Shown here one piece after another: positions 15,690-26,236 of a stretch of 64,000 nucleotides of DNA. A program made the position numbers and the translations under genes. The stretch is from Mycolicibacterium sp. 018/SC-01/001 (GTDB lineage: Bacteria > Actinomycetota > Actinomycetes > Mycobacteriales > Mycobacteriaceae): positions 1-64,000 of the forward strand of contig NZ_VKAA01000025.1 of NCBI RefSeq assembly GCF_007096635.1. The letters run 5' to 3'. Each line of letters starts with the position of its first letter. The stretch's first letter is position 1. Under the pieces are notes generated by a model. The model searched no databases. It was not told the DNA's origin and was given only the letters and a program-made list of their open reading frames with translations.

Positions 15690-18600
15690 TCACCGCTGAT
15701 ACACCCCGTTCTCGCCGAGACGCGACGCCGTGTCGAGCAGCATGGCCGCCTCCTGCGCCTTCTCGGGCTGATCGTGGTCGAAGCGACGTCCCTCGGGCCG
15801 CTCGTACATCGGCCGGCCGCCGGCGATCGCTGAGGCCAGCCGACGCTGACCGGCCAGCGTGCGCTCCTGAGCCTGGGCGGTGTAGGCCGCCCGCTGCTCC
15901 GGAGTCAGCGTCGCCAGGAACGCCTGCGGATGCACCAGCGCGATCAGACCCGACACGTGCCCGAACCCGAGGCTGGTCACCAGACCGGCCTTGAGCGGGT
16001 ACTTGTCGCCGAGGCGCAGGGTCTCCCGCGGCCACACGAAGTGTGCCGAGGTGGCCAGTTCGTCGTCGACACAGTCCAGGCTGCGGTTCGGCGGGATCAC
16101 GCCGTCGCGCAGCACCTGGCACAGGCCCATCATCTGGAAGACCGCGGCACCGCCCTTGGCGTGGCCGGTGAGGCTCTTCTGGCTGATGACGAACAGCGGC
16201 GCGCCCTCGGAGCGGCCCAGCGAGGCCGCGAGCCGCTCGTGCAGCTCGGTCTCGTTGGGGTCGTTGGCCAGCGTCGAGGTGTCGTGCTTGGAGATCACCG
16301 CGATGTCGTCGGCACCGACGCCCAGCTTGTTCAGCGAACGAGCCAGCACCGAGTCACGGCCACCGCGGCCGGCACCGAGGGCTCCTAACCCGGGGGCCGG
16401 GATCGAGGTGTGCACTCCGTCGGCGAAGGACTGCGCATAGCCGACCACCGCGAGCACCGGCAGACCCATCTTCAGCGCCAGGTCGCCGCGCGCCAGCAGG
16501 ATCGTGCCGCCACCTTCGGCTTCCAGGAAGCCGAGCCGGCGCCGGTCGTTGGCCCGCGAGATCTTCGAGTCGCTGATGCCCTTGGCGCGCATCATCTCGG
16601 TGTCGGCGGTGGCCGCCATGTCACCGAAGCCGATGATCGCTTCCAGCGTCAGATCGTCGAAGCCGCCCGCGACGACCAGCTCGGCCTTGCCGAGCTTGAT
16701 CTTGTCGACGCCCTCTTCGACCGAGACCGCGGCGGTCGCGCAGGCACCCACCGGGTGCACCATCGCGCCGTAGCCGCCGACATAGGACTGCATGACATGT
16801 GCTGCAACGACATTCGGCAACACCTCCTGCAGGATGTCGTTCGGCTTGCTGCGGCCCAGCAGGTTGCCGTGGTACATGGTCTGCATCGAGGTCATGCCGC
16901 CCATACCGGTGCCCTGCGTGGAGGCGACCAGGCTCGGGTGCACCCACCGCATCAGCTCGGACGGGGTGAAGCCCGACGACAGGAACGCATCCACGGTCGC
17001 AACGATGTTCCACAGCGCCACCCGGTCGATCGAGGTCGCCATGTCGGGGCTGACACCCCACACGGTCGGATCGAAGCCGGTCGGGATCTGGGCACCCACG
17101 GTCCGCGAGAGCTTGGTCTTGCGCGGCACGCGGATCTCGGTGCCGGCCTTGCGGATCACCTCCCAGTCGCCGGAGTCCGGGATCGGCCGGGCCACGGTGT
17201 GCTCGGGATCGAACGCGACGAACGCACGGGCGTCGGTCTCGCTGGACACCACGAACCGGAAGTCCTTGTCCAGGAACACACTGACCAGCAGCGGCGACGC
17301 GTGATCGGGATCGATCGCGCCGTCGTCGACGAACTCGCGGATGCCGCAGCGCTCCACGACCGCGTCGTGGTACCGCTCAACGAGCTCGGATTCGTCGACC
17401 AGGTCACCGGAAGCGGTGTCGTACCACCCCGGCTGCGGATCGTCCTCCCACGTGATGAGGCCGGTCGTCCACGCCAGCTCGAGCACACCGGCTGCCGACA
17501 GTTCGTTGTCGACCTCCATCTCGAAACGGGTGCGCGACGAGCCGTAGGGCCCGAGTTCCGCGCCGCCGACGATGACCACCAGATCGGCCGGGTCGACGTC
17601 GAGGTCGGCCCACTCCGGCACCGGCGCACCGGTCACCGGGCGAGGCGGTGACGGCAGAGCCGAAATCGTCTGCGCGACAGCCTCGTCCTCGGTGTCGTCC
17701 TCATCTGGCGATGACAGCGCGTCCTCGCGCGCCTTCGCGGCGAGCTCGGCCATGTCGAGGTTCGCCTCGGCCAGGCCACCGGTGAGGTCGGCCTCGACCG
17801 GCTCTCGCGCCGCCGCGACCTTGGTCTCGACGTCGCACAGGTCCAGCAGCATGCTCGCCATCTGCTCCGTGGAGTAGGTGGTGACGCCCGCTTCCTCGAC
17901 CGCGTCGACGATCACGTCGTTGTGGCCCATCAGGCCGGTACCCCGGGTCCAGCCGATCAGCGCGTGCGCCAGGCTGACTCGCTGCGCCCACGACGTCTCG
18001 GCCTTCCAACGCGACACCAGCGCGTCGAGCGAGGCCTTCGCCTCACCGTAGGCACCGTCGCCACCGAACATGCCGCGGTTGGGCGAACCCGGGAGCACGA
18101 CGTGCAGACGTGCCGCGATGTCGCGGTCGGCCCCGATGTGGGACAGCCCGGCGATCAACCGCTGCACGGACCACAGCAGAACCTTCATCTCCATCTCGGC
18201 GCGCGCACCGACATCGGACATGTCGCCACCCACCCGCGGTGCCGCGAACGGGAACAGCAGCGTGGGCGACAACGCGTCCTTGACGTGGATCGACTTGGGC
18301 CCGAGGCTCTCGGTCTGCTCGTTACCCACCCACTCGACGAGTGCGTCGATGTCGTTGTAGGAGGCCATGTTCGCCGGCAACACCCACAGCTTGGCGCCGA
18401 AGCAGGCGTTGTCGCGGTAGAGGTTGCGGTAGAACGCCAGCCGCGAATCGTCCAACTTCGACGTGGTCGCGATCACGGTCGCACCACCGGCGAGCAGCTG
18501 TGCGGCCACCGACGCCGCGATCGAACCCTTCGACGCACCGGTCACGACAGCGACCTCGTCGCTGTAGCGGCCCTTGCCCGGGTTCTCCGCACCCGCTGCC

Positions 18601-21600
18601 GCACGTGCGTACAGCGACGCATGGACGGTACGTCCTGCGGCCAGAGCCTTGCCCTGCCAGTAGGTGGCCTGCGTGCCGACCACGTGACCGGCACCCTCGA
18701 AGCGCTCCGACAGGCGCGCCCAGTTCGCGTCGATCTCGTCGTCGTCCATCAGCCAGATCTTGACCAGATCCTCACGCGCACTTGCCCACCGGTCGTCCAG
18801 CAGGACGGCCTTGCGGGCGTCGAACGACGGCGCCACCAGACGCGGCCAGTCCGAACCCAATTCGGCAGTCACCAGATCGATGAGCTCCGCGTCGGCAGCG
18901 GCCTCCGGGGTGACCAGCGGTCCGCCCAGGCCCAGCTGGTCGAGGATCGTGCGGGCCGCCGAGGCCAGCACGCCGTCGGGTCCGGTGACCTTCTCGGCGA
19001 ACTCGCCCAGTGCCGCCGAGTCGACGACGCCACCACCGGCACCGCCGGCAGACGGCAGCGACACCGACACTCCGCGGCGCGCCGCCACCGCGGACACCGC
19101 GGCGTCGATCGCCTTGTCGACCGCGGACGCGTCGGCGAGCGCACCGTCGTGCAGGCCGCCCAGAGCTCCGCCGCGAACGCTGGAGCCCTCGCGGGTCCCC
19201 AGCGCCACCTCGACGGTGGCGTGCTTGGCCCAGCCCTCACCGAGCTCCCACGTCTTGGTGACACGCTCGGTGATGTAGGCCGGCCGCTTGCCCGACGGTC
19301 CGAGAACCGTGCGCAGCTGGTCGTTGATCGCGTCGGACAGCACGGGTCCGAACGGCTTGTAGGTCCGGGCCAGCTTGGTGACCTGACCCTTCAACCCGGC
19401 CAGATCCGCTTCTGCCGCACCGTCGATCGCGCCCAGGTTCAGCTCGGAGCCCAGGTCGACGAGCATCTGGTTGCGCCGCGAGGACGCACCGTCGGTGATG
19501 GACTCGATGGAATCCAGCGGCTCGATCTGATCGATCCGGATCTTCGCCGACAGCGCGATCAGCGCCATCGTCGCATCCGCCGCGTCGAACGCGATGTCGT
19601 CCGGACGGGGCCCACCCGACGGTGCTGCCGCCGGAGCGGGAGCAGCCGGGGCCGCCTCGACCGGCGCGGCAGCGGGCTCGGCGGACGCCGGCGGCGGCGG
19701 GGTGTCCTCGATCTCCGGTTCGGGATCGGTGTCGGTCGCGAACAGCACCGCGGCGTCACGCTCGGCGTTGAGCACCTCGGTGGTGTTGTGCGAGTACTCC
19801 GGCAGCTTCAGCGTGTTCGTGGCCAGGCCCGCGACGGTCGGCGCGTTCTTGACGCCGATCTCGACGAACCGCTCCACACCCAGGCCGCCCGCGGCCTCTT
19901 CGATGAACAGCAGGTCCTGGGTCTCGATCCAACGCACCGGGCTGGCGAACTGCCAGGCCAGCAATTCGATGACGATCTTGCGGCACAACTCCTTCGGCCG
20001 CTCGGTGCGCCAGGTGTCGTAGTCGGCGAGGATCTCGTCGAGCGGCTCGGCCGGCACCAGATCGCGGATCTCCTGCACGAAGTCGCGATCGAGGGTGAAC
20101 GGCCGCGGCACCAGGTTCGGGATGTAGCGGCCGACCAGCAAATCGGGATCGCTGGGTTCGGGCATGACCCGCTCCAGCGCGCGGCGGAAGTCGGCGACAC
20201 CGACCCGCAGCACCGAGGAGTGGAACGGCACGTCGATACCCGGCACCAGGATGAACGAGCGCTTGCCGCCGCTGATCTCACGACGGCGCTCGACCTCTTC
20301 CTCGAGCGCTTCCAGCCCGGCGACCGTGCCCGCGATGGCGTACTGGGAGCCACGCAGGTTGAAGTTCACGATCTCCAGGAATTCCCCTGTGCGCTCAGAG
20401 ATCTCGGCGACGAAGGCCTTGACGTCGGCGTCGTCGAGATCGATCTGAGACGGGCGGATCGCGGCCAGCCGGTAGTTCGACCGTCCCGCGGCGTCGCGCG
20501 GAACGATGTCGTGCATCTTGGACCCGCGGTGGAACACGACCTCGAGCAGGGCGGGCAGCTCGTACACACCCGAAACGCATGCCAGAGCGGTGTACTCGCC
20601 GACGGAGTGACCGCAGGCGATCGCGCCCTCGACGAAGGCACCCTGCTCACGCATCTCGGCGACCTGCGCCGCCGCCACCGTCGCCATCGCGACCTGCGTG
20701 AACTGCGTCAGATACAGCACGCCTTCGGGGTGGTGGTAGTGCACACCGGAGGCGATCAGGCTCGTCGGATTGTCGCGCACCACGTGCAGCACCGAGAAGC
20801 CCAGCGTCTCGCGGGTGAACTTGTCGGCGATGTCCCACACCTTGCGGGCGGCCTTGGAACGCGCACGCACGTCCATGCCCATGCCCTTGGACTGGATGCC
20901 CTGGCCGGGGAACGCGTACACGGTCTTCGGCGCGGCCAGCTGCGCGGTGGCAGCCATCACCAGTTCGCCGGAGACCTTGGCCGAGACCTCGATGATCTCC
21001 GCGCCGCGGTCGATACCGACCCGGTCGACGCGGAACTCGATCTCGTCGCCGGGCAGCACCATGCCGAGGAAGCGCGACGTCCAACCCACCAGACGTGCCG
21101 GCGGGGTGGCCCGGCCGTCGGTCGCGGTGACTGCGTGCTGTGCGGCCGCCGAGAGCCACATGCCGTGCACGATGGGCGATTTGAGACCGGCGAGCAGAGC
21201 GGCGGCCCGATCCGTGTGAATCGGGTTGTGGTCACCGGAGACCACCGCGAACGCACTCATGTCGACCGGGGCGGTGACGACCACGTCACGGCGGCGGCGA
21301 CGCGGGGTGTCGGTGGCGTTGTCGGTGATGGCTCCGCCGGCGCGCGCCGGATCCGTCAGCTCGGCAGCGCCGGTGCGGCCGCGGATGGCGAAGCGCTCTT
21401 CGAGCGTGGCCAGCACGGTGCCGTCGGTGTCGGCGATCGACACCTCGACCGGGACGACGCGTCCGACCTCGGTGTCGGTGGCCGCGAGAGTCGTTGCGGT
21501 GACCGTCAATTGGGACTTGTCGGTCGGCATCGGCGCCAGCAGGTGAGCGGCATGGTCGAGGTGCACCAGGCTCAGCAGACCCTCGACGACGGGGAAGCCG

Positions 21601-24600
21601 TCCTCGGTGAGCGCCGATCCGATGGCCGAGAACACCGCGGGCCAGCACAGCCCGACCAGCGCGTCCGGCACCAGCGTGAGACCGGGCGCCAGCGGGGCAC
21701 CGAACGTGGCGGTGACGCCGGTGTGGTCGGCGACCTTCTCCGGATCCCACTCCACGGTCACCGTCGAGGTGTTGTCGACGACGGCGGGCAGGGCGTCCGG
21801 CCCGTCGACGCCGGCCGCGATTGCGAGCACGGCCCGCATCGCTGTGGAGGCATCCTCGACCGTCACGATCGGCATGCCGCCGTCGACGGTCGTCGAGGGC
21901 AGCGTGAAGCGGATGTCGATCCAGATGTCGGACAGCGGAACACTCAGCGTGATGCTCTGGTCCGCCGCGAGCTCCAGCCGCGCACCGGTGTTCGGGTGGG
22001 TCGCGCTCGGCTTGCCCGGCACGTCGTTGACCTGCCATTCACCGGGGGCACCGATGCGGTGGACGGGGTTGATGGCGGTCCGACCCGCCCACAGGACGTC
22101 GGGTGAATCGAGAACCACGGCGAGCGGGCCACCGACGTCGGCGCGCGCCTGACGGCGCGACACCACGGGCACCGGCTGCGCACCGTCGGCCAGCACGCGG
22201 TCGACGATCTCCTTCTCGAAGCGGTCCAGCAGCTCGCCGACGGGCTCATCGACACGGGTGATACCGGCGACGGCCTGCGTGCCCGGGATGATGCACACCT
22301 GATCGGCGGTGTAGCGGGCATCGTGGGCCTGCCACAGCGAGTCACTGCGCCACCACCGGCGGACGTCCTTGTCGATCACCGGCACGAAGTTGACCGGCTT
22401 GCCCGGCTTCTTGCACAGCGTCACGAAGAACGGCACGTCGGCAGGGTGCAGGCGGACGGATTCGGCGTCGGGGTAGCGGGTGAGCAGCGCATCGATGGCC
22501 TGCTGCGGCTCGTCGAGCAGAGTCTGGCCGTCGGCGGCGAAGAGGGTGTCGATCGGCCCGAAGTCCTTCTCGGACAACCGCGCTTCGGCGCGCTTGAGCA
22601 TCTCTTCGAACCGGTCGCGCCACGTGTCGGCCAGCCAGGGACTGCCCGGGGCGGCAGTGTCGGCGGTCGTGTCGCCGTCGCCGATGGCCAGCTCGACATA
22701 GCGCTGCAGCCACTGCAGATAGGTCATGTCGCCGACGTCGCCGAAGTACGGCTTGGCGGTACCCGCCATCGCGGCGATGATCTCGTCACGCCGCTCGGCG
22801 ACCGCATCCGCGTCGCCGGCGACCTCGTCGAGCAGGCGGCCGCATCGCGATGCAGCGTTGTCGATCTCGTGGATGTCGGCGCCCAATTGGCTACGGCCGC
22901 TGGCCATTCCGTTGATGGCGTGGCCGGCACCCACCCAGGTGTCGGTGCCGGTGGTCTCCACCAGCATCTGCTTGACCGCAGGCGAGGTGGTGGCCTCCTT
23001 GGTGGCCATGGCCGCGGTACCGACGAGGATGCCGTCGACCGGCATCGCCGGGAAGCCGTAGGGCTTGGCCCACTCACCCGACAGGTACTCGGCTGCGCGC
23101 TCCGGCGTGCCGATGCCGCCGCCGACGCAGATCGTGATGTTGCGATGCTTGCGCAGGTCCCCGTAGGTGGACAGCAGCAGGTCGTCGAGGTCCTCCCAGG
23201 AGTGGTGGCCACCGGCGCGGCCGCCCTCGATGTGCACGATGACGTCGCGGGTGGGCACCTCGACCGCGATCTTGATGACCGACTTGATCTGGTCGACCGT
23301 GCCGGGCTTGAAGCAGACGTGGGTGATGCCGACGGTGTTGAGCTCCTCGATGAGGTCGACGGCCTCTTCGAGATCGGGGATGCCCGCGGTGACGACGACG
23401 CCGTCGATGGGCGCGCCCGACTGGCGGGCCTTCTGCACCAGACGCTTGCCGCCGACCTGCAGCTTCCACAGGTAGGGGTCGAGGAACAGCGAGTTGAACT
23501 GCACCGCACGACCCGGCTCGAGAAGCTGCGTCAGCTGCTCGATGCGCGCGTCGAAGATCTCCTCGGTGACCTGACCGCCACCGGCGAGCTCGGCCCAGTG
23601 TCCGGCGTTGGCCGCGGCAGCGACGATCTTCGCGTCGACGGTGGTCGGGGTCATGCCGGCGAGCAGGATCGGCGACCGGCCGGTCAGGCGGGTGAACTTG
23701 GTCGACGCCTTGACGGAGCCGTCGGGCAGCGCGACCGGAGTGGGTGCGTAGCTGGACCAGGCCGGGGCGACGTCAGGGGCGGCGCCGACGGTGAACAGGC
23801 TGCGCTGGCCGGCACGGGTGGCGGCCGCGACGATGCCGATGCCGAGCCCTCTGATCACCGGAGCGGTCAGACGGGTGACGGTGTCGCTCGGGCCCAGATC
23901 GACGATCCATTTGGCCCCGGCCGCGGCGAGCCCCTCCACCTCGGAGACCCAGTCGACCGGCTTGATGAAGATGTGCTCGGTGAGCATGCGCGTGAGCTCG
24001 CGGTCCAGCCCGGTGCGCGCGGCCCATTCCTCGACCAGGTCGACACCATCGGCCAGACGCGGGGTGTGGAAGCCGACCTCGACGTTGAGCTGATTGAAGA
24101 CCGGGCGGAAGATCGCGCCGCCGCGAGTCTTGTTCTTGCGCTCGGCCTCTTCGCGCTCGGTGATCTTCTCGCAGTACAGCTCGAAGCGGGCCAGCTGCTC
24201 GGGGGTGCCGGTGATGACGACGGACCGGCGTCCGTTACGGATGGACAATGCGGGCGCCAGGACGGTGCGCACGTCTTGGGCGAACTCGTCGAGCAGCGCG
24301 GCGATGCGGGCCGGGTCGACGTTGGTGACCGACACCATCGGCGACTTGTCGCCGCGGCCGACCATGCCCCGTCGCCGCGACACCAGCGAGCCCGCCGCCC
24401 CGATCAGCTGGCCGATCGCGAGCAGTTCGGCGTCCCGCGCACCGTGCGCCTTGAGCGACTCGACGGCGGTGATGCCCTGCGAGTGGCCGGCGATGGCGAC
24501 GGGCGGATGCGCCTCGAGGTCCAGACCCTGGCGCTTGAGCGCGCGCTGGGCGGCCATCTGCGTGAGCAGGATGCCGGGGCCCGAGATCGCGGCGGTGGTG

Positions 24601-24956
24601 AGGTCCTTGGTCGACGGCAGCGGCTCGTCGGCGGCGAGCGCGCGGATCCACTTCATCGGCTCGAAGCCGATCGGGCGGACCACCACGAGCTCACGGGCCA
24701 GCGGCTCGAGCAGCAGCTCGGCCTCGGCGACCAGCTGGCTGATCTCGGACTCGATGCCCGCCGAGTTGACGAGCTCTTCCAGGTTCTCCAGCCAGGGTCC
24801 GCCCTGACCGCCGAACGCGACCGCGTAGGGCTCACCGGCGTGCAGCCGATCGACCAGCGCGTGCGCCCCTGCCAGGGGTTCGAAGGTCTGCCCGCCTTCG
24901 GAATCGGAACCTGAGTCGGACTGTGTGGTCGCACGGTGCTGGTCGTTGATCGTCAC
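15690..24956 (-). CDS. fas: Type I fatty acid synthase Fas
   Basis: This 3088-residue multifunctional enzyme makes C16-C26 acyl-CoA for phospholipids and mycolate synthesis. Domains read in order: acetyltransferase (GHSQG near 157), enoyl reductase (LLAGMTPTTVDAK near 430), and dehydratase with hot-dog motif GDHNPIHTD near 1250. Then come malonyl/palmitoyl transferase (FPGQG near 1350, GHSVGE near 1449), acyl carrier (DSIESITDGASS near 1820, phosphopantetheine Ser), ketoreductase (VTGASKGS near 2140), and ketosynthase (GACATAA, Cys near 2738; GHAKGG). An Ala/Pro-rich linker precedes the carrier. The GTG at 24956 has AGGAG 9 nt upstream. It is complete, with no frameshift seen. Confidence 0.98.
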   Translation of the reverse strand: MTINDQHRATTQSDSGSDSEGGQTFEPLAGAHALVDRLHAGEPYAVAFGGQGGPWLENLEELVNSAGIESEISQLVAEAELLLEPLARELVVVRPIGFEPMKWIRALAADEPLPSTKDLTTAAISGPGILLTQMAAQRALKRQGLDLEAHPPVAIAGHSQGITAVESLKAHGARDAELLAIGQLIGAAGSLVSRRRGMVGRGDKSPMVSVTNVDPARIAALLDEFAQDVRTVLAPALSIRNGRRSVVITGTPEQLARFELYCEKITEREEAERKNKTRGGAIFRPVFNQLNVEVGFHTPRLADGVDLVEEWAARTGLDRELTRMLTEHIFIKPVDWVSEVEGLAAAGAKWIVDLGPSDTVTRLTAPVIRGLGIGIVAAATRAGQRSLFTVGAAPDVAPAWSSYAPTPVALPDGSVKASTKFTRLTGRSPILLAGMTPTTVDAKIVAAAANAGHWAELAGGGQVTEEIFDARIEQLTQLLEPGRAVQFNSLFLDPYLWKLQVGGKRLVQKARQSGAPIDGVVVTAGIPDLEEAVDLIEELNTVGITHVCFKPGTVDQIKSVIKIAVEVPTRDVIVHIEGGRAGGHHSWEDLDDLLLSTYGDLRKHRNITICVGGGIGTPERAAEYLSGEWAKPYGFPAMPVDGILVGTAAMATKEATTSPAVKQMLVETTGTDTWVGAGHAINGMASGRSQLGADIHEIDNAASRCGRLLDEVAGDADAVAERRDEIIAAMAGTAKPYFGDVGDMTYLQWLQRYVELAIGDGDTTADTAAPGSPWLADTWRDRFEEMLKRAEARLSEKDFGPIDTLFAADGQTLLDEPQQAIDALLTRYPDAESVRLHPADVPFFVTLCKKPGKPVNFVPVIDKDVRRWWRSDSLWQAHDARYTADQVCIIPGTQAVAGITRVDEPVGELLDRFEKEIVDRVLADGAQPVPVVSRRQARADVGGPLAVVLDSPDVLWAGRTAINPVHRIGAPGEWQVNDVPGKPSATHPNTGARLELAADQSITLSVPLSDIWIDIRFTLPSTTVDGGMPIVTVEDASTAMRAVLAIAAGVDGPDALPAVVDNTSTVTVEWDPEKVADHTGVTATFGAPLAPGLTLVPDALVGLCWPAVFSAIGSALTEDGFPVVEGLLSLVHLDHAAHLLAPMPTDKSQLTVTATTLAATDTEVGRVVPVEVSIADTDGTVLATLEERFAIRGRTGAAELTDPARAGGAITDNATDTPRRRRRDVVVTAPVDMSAFAVVSGDHNPIHTDRAAALLAGLKSPIVHGMWLSAAAQHAVTATDGRATPPARLVGWTSRFLGMVLPGDEIEFRVDRVGIDRGAEIIEVSAKVSGELVMAATAQLAAPKTVYAFPGQGIQSKGMGMDVRARSKAARKVWDIADKFTRETLGFSVLHVVRDNPTSLIASGVHYHHPEGVLYLTQFTQVAMATVAAAQVAEMREQGAFVEGAIACGHSVGEYTALACVSGVYELPALLEVVFHRGSKMHDIVPRDAAGRSNYRLAAIRPSQIDLDDADVKAFVAEISERTGEFLEIVNFNLRGSQYAIAGTVAGLEALEEEVERRREISGGKRSFILVPGIDVPFHSSVLRVGVADFRRALERVMPEPSDPDLLVGRYIPNLVPRPFTLDRDFVQEIRDLVPAEPLDEILADYDTWRTERPKELCRKIVIELLAWQFASPVRWIETQDLLFIEEAAGGLGVERFVEIGVKNAPTVAGLATNTLKLPEYSHNTTEVLNAERDAAVLFATDTDPEPEIEDTPPPPASAEPAAAPVEAAPAAPAPAAAPSGGPRPDDIAFDAADATMALIALSAKIRIDQIEPLDSIESITDGASSRRNQMLVDLGSELNLGAIDGAAEADLAGLKGQVTKLARTYKPFGPVLSDAINDQLRTVLGPSGKRPAYITERVTKTWELGEGWAKHATVEVALGTREGSSVRGGALGGLHDGALADASAVDKAIDAAVSAVAARRGVSVSLPSAGGAGGGVVDSAALGEFAEKVTGPDGVLASAARTILDQLGLGGPLVTPEAAADAELIDLVTAELGSDWPRLVAPSFDARKAVLLDDRWASAREDLVKIWLMDDDEIDANWARLSERFEGAGHVVGTQATYWQGKALAAGRTVHASLYARAAAGAENPGKGRYSDEVAVVTGASKGSIAASVAAQLLAGGATVIATTSKLDDSRLAFYRNLYRDNACFGAKLWVLPANMASYNDIDALVEWVGNEQTESLGPKSIHVKDALSPTLLFPFAAPRVGGDMSDVGARAEMEMKVLLWSVQRLIAGLSHIGADRDIAARLHVVLPGSPNRGMFGGDGAYGEAKASLDALVSRWKAETSWAQRVSLAHALIGWTRGTGLMGHNDVIVDAVEEAGVTTYSTEQMASMLLDLCDVETKVAAAREPVEADLTGGLAEANLDMAELAAKAREDALSSPDEDDTEDEAVAQTISALPSPPRPVTGAPVPEWADLDVDPADLVVIVGGAELGPYGSSRTRFEMEVDNELSAAGVLELAWTTGLITWEDDPQPGWYDTASGDLVDESELVERYHDAVVERCGIREFVDDGAIDPDHASPLLVSVFLDKDFRFVVSSETDARAFVAFDPEHTVARPIPDSGDWEVIRKAGTEIRVPRKTKLSRTVGAQIPTGFDPTVWGVSPDMATSIDRVALWNIVATVDAFLSSGFTPSELMRWVHPSLVASTQGTGMGGMTSMQTMYHGNLLGRSKPNDILQEVLPNVVAAHVMQSYVGGYGAMVHPVGACATAAVSVEEGVDKIKLGKAELVVAGGFDDLTLEAIIGFGDMAATADTEMMRAKGISDSKISRANDRRRLGFLEAEGGGTILLARGDLALKMGLPVLAVVGYAQSFADGVHTSIPAPGLGALGAGRGGRDSVLARSLNKLGVGADDIAVISKHDTSTLANDPNETELHERLAASLGRSEGAPLFVISQKSLTGHAKGGAAVFQMMGLCQVLRDGVIPPNRSLDCVDDELATSAHFVWPRETLRLGDKYPLKAGLVTSLGFGHVSGLIALVHPQAFLATLTPEQRAAYTAQAQERTLAGQRRLASAIAGGRPMYERPEGRRFDHDQPEKAQEAAMLLDTASRLGENGVYQR

Positions 24957-25199
24957 GTCGTGTGTTCTCCTCGGTGTACGTTGCGCGGCTCGGTGGGGCG
25001 CGTGGGTCTCGTGCGCGCTCGGTGGGGCTGGTCAGCTCGTCGTCGACGGCAGGCGAGCCCGCGTCGTGGGCCAGGGCGATTCGGCGTCGAATCCGGCTGG
25101 TCTCGACCACAGGACCTCGGACACATGAGGCACCGTGGCGGACACTTCAGCCGTACTAAGAGTGTCATAAGAGACAGCTCGATTCTGGTGCCTGAAATG

Positions 25200-25243
25200 G
25201 TTACTGGCGAGTTCTACGCACGGGTAACAGATGTGCACGTAAC
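25200..25243. promoter_or_regulatory. Three GTTAC/GTAAC half-sites upstream of fas
   Basis: GTTAC at 25200-25204 is followed by GTAAC at 25224-25228 and again at 25239-25243. The first two form an inverted pair about two helical turns apart. They sit about 245-290 bp before the fas start codon. They are candidates for the operator of the fas regulator, by position only. Confidence 0.35.
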
Positions 25244-25353
25244 GCGGGGCCGAACACGGCCGGTCAGCTCACGGGACAAACGTCCTGCTGGCAGGTGGTT
25301 ACGGTTCAGTAGGGTAGAAGCGCAGTTCAAAGCCACATTGTTATGCAATCGTT

Positions 25354-25377
25354 ATCTGAAAATTTTTGTTTTCAGAT
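25354..25377. terminator. AT-rich stem-loop downstream of the MerR gene
   Basis: A perfect 9-bp stem, ATCTGAAAA and TTTTCAGAT, encloses a TTTTTG loop. Flanking GCAATC and GATTGC can form an alternative outer pairing. It is about 130 bp past the MerR stop codon and is exceptionally AT-rich for this genome. It could terminate transcription towards fas or be a protein-binding site. Confidence 0.45.
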
Positions 25378-25504
25378 TGCGCAGGGGCGCGGCGGGGCGA
25401 TTCGGCTACGTCGGACGTGCGGTGCACCCGCGCTCTCGCGGACTCGACACGTGTTTGCTGGGGATCTTACTGATCAGTAGGTATCGGCCCGGCCGGCACA
25501 CCCG

Positions 25505-26236
25505 TCAGCCGGTCGGGCGCTCCCACGTGCCGCTCAGCAGGATGCCGGCACTGTAGTCCGAACCCGACGACGCCATCAGCCTGCGCGTCGCCAGATCAAA
25601 GCGTGCGGCCATGACCTTCTTGCCGATGGTGCGGTAGTCCTCGACGACCTGACGCAGACGGCCCAATTCGTCCGGCTTCGGCAGATAGGAGCCGCCGACC
25701 TCGGTCCGGTAGAGCTCCACCAGGCTGTCCACGAACGCCTCGGCGAGCTTGTCCACCGATGTGTCCGCCGCCTCGACGAACCGGAGAAGAGTCCGCACCA
25801 ACACCGTCTGGTCGTGGGAACGCGCCAGGATCTCGGCGGTCTCGGAGTCGCTCAGCACCACCTTGCGACCCTTCACTTCGGCCAGCCCGTGGGCGATCAG
25901 CGTGCGCGCTTCCGGCGAGTCGGGCTCGATAGCCAGCGCTGCGTGACCCTGCTCATCGATGTCAGGGCCCAGGACGGCACGCTGCAGGCCGAGGATGTCG
26001 GCGAGATCCTCGCCCTCGCGCATGCTCGTGAAGAATTCGGCGATGTGCGCGGAGTTGTATCCCTTGCGCAGAAGCTGGCTGATGGTGTTCAGCTGCGAGA
26101 GGTGGTAGTCGTCGTAGAGAGCGGAACGGCCCACCCGACGCGGCGGATCGAGCAGCCCGCGTTCGCGATAAGCACGGATGTTGCGCGTACTGACGCCGGA
26201 CACCCGAGCCAGATCCTCGAGTCGATATTCAGCCAC
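25505..26236 (-). CDS. MerR-family transcriptional regulator
   Basis: This 243-residue protein has an N-terminal MerR winged helix (YRLEDLARVSGVSTRNIRAY, then RERGLLDPPRRVGRSALYDD) and a coiled-coil/effector region. No Cys-rich metal site is visible, so a metal sensor is unlikely. The GTG at 26236 has AGGGGG 8 nt upstream. The frame stays open to 26608, but the extra residues show no family similarity and overlap the divergent promoter. It faces away from the MFS gene at 26592, which it may control. Confidence 0.8.
   Translation of the reverse strand: MAEYRLEDLARVSGVSTRNIRAYRERGLLDPPRRVGRSALYDDYHLSQLNTISQLLRKGYNSAHIAEFFTSMREGEDLADILGLQRAVLGPDIDEQGHAALAIEPDSPEARTLIAHGLAEVKGRKVVLSDSETAEILARSHDQTVLVRTLLRFVEAADTSVDKLAEAFVDSLVELYRTEVGGSYLPKPDELGRLRQVVEDYRTIGKKVMAARFDLATRRLMASSGSDYSAGILLSGTWERPTG

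Larger units (their letters stand above)
24957..25504. promoter_or_regulatory. fas upstream region and MerR 3' flank, no gene
   Basis: This 548-bp stretch holds no supportable gene. The half nearest fas must contain its promoter, which in mycobacteria is controlled by FasR; I could not locate a firm -10/-35. Three GTTAC/GTAAC half-sites lie at 25200-25243. The half nearest the MerR gene holds an AT-rich stem-loop (25354-25377) and the palindrome TACTGATCAGTA (25468-25479). Confidence 0.6.

Noticed and set aside
17922..22106. A plus-strand open frame of nearly 1400 codons opposite fas
   Set aside because: It is an antisense shadow: high GC keeps the complementary frame open. The translation is Arg/His-rich low complexity, while the minus strand encodes clear fatty acid synthase domains.
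22323..24914. A second long plus-strand open frame opposite fas
   Set aside because: It has the same shadow effect, with no conserved motif; the minus strand holds the acetyltransferase and enoyl reductase domains.
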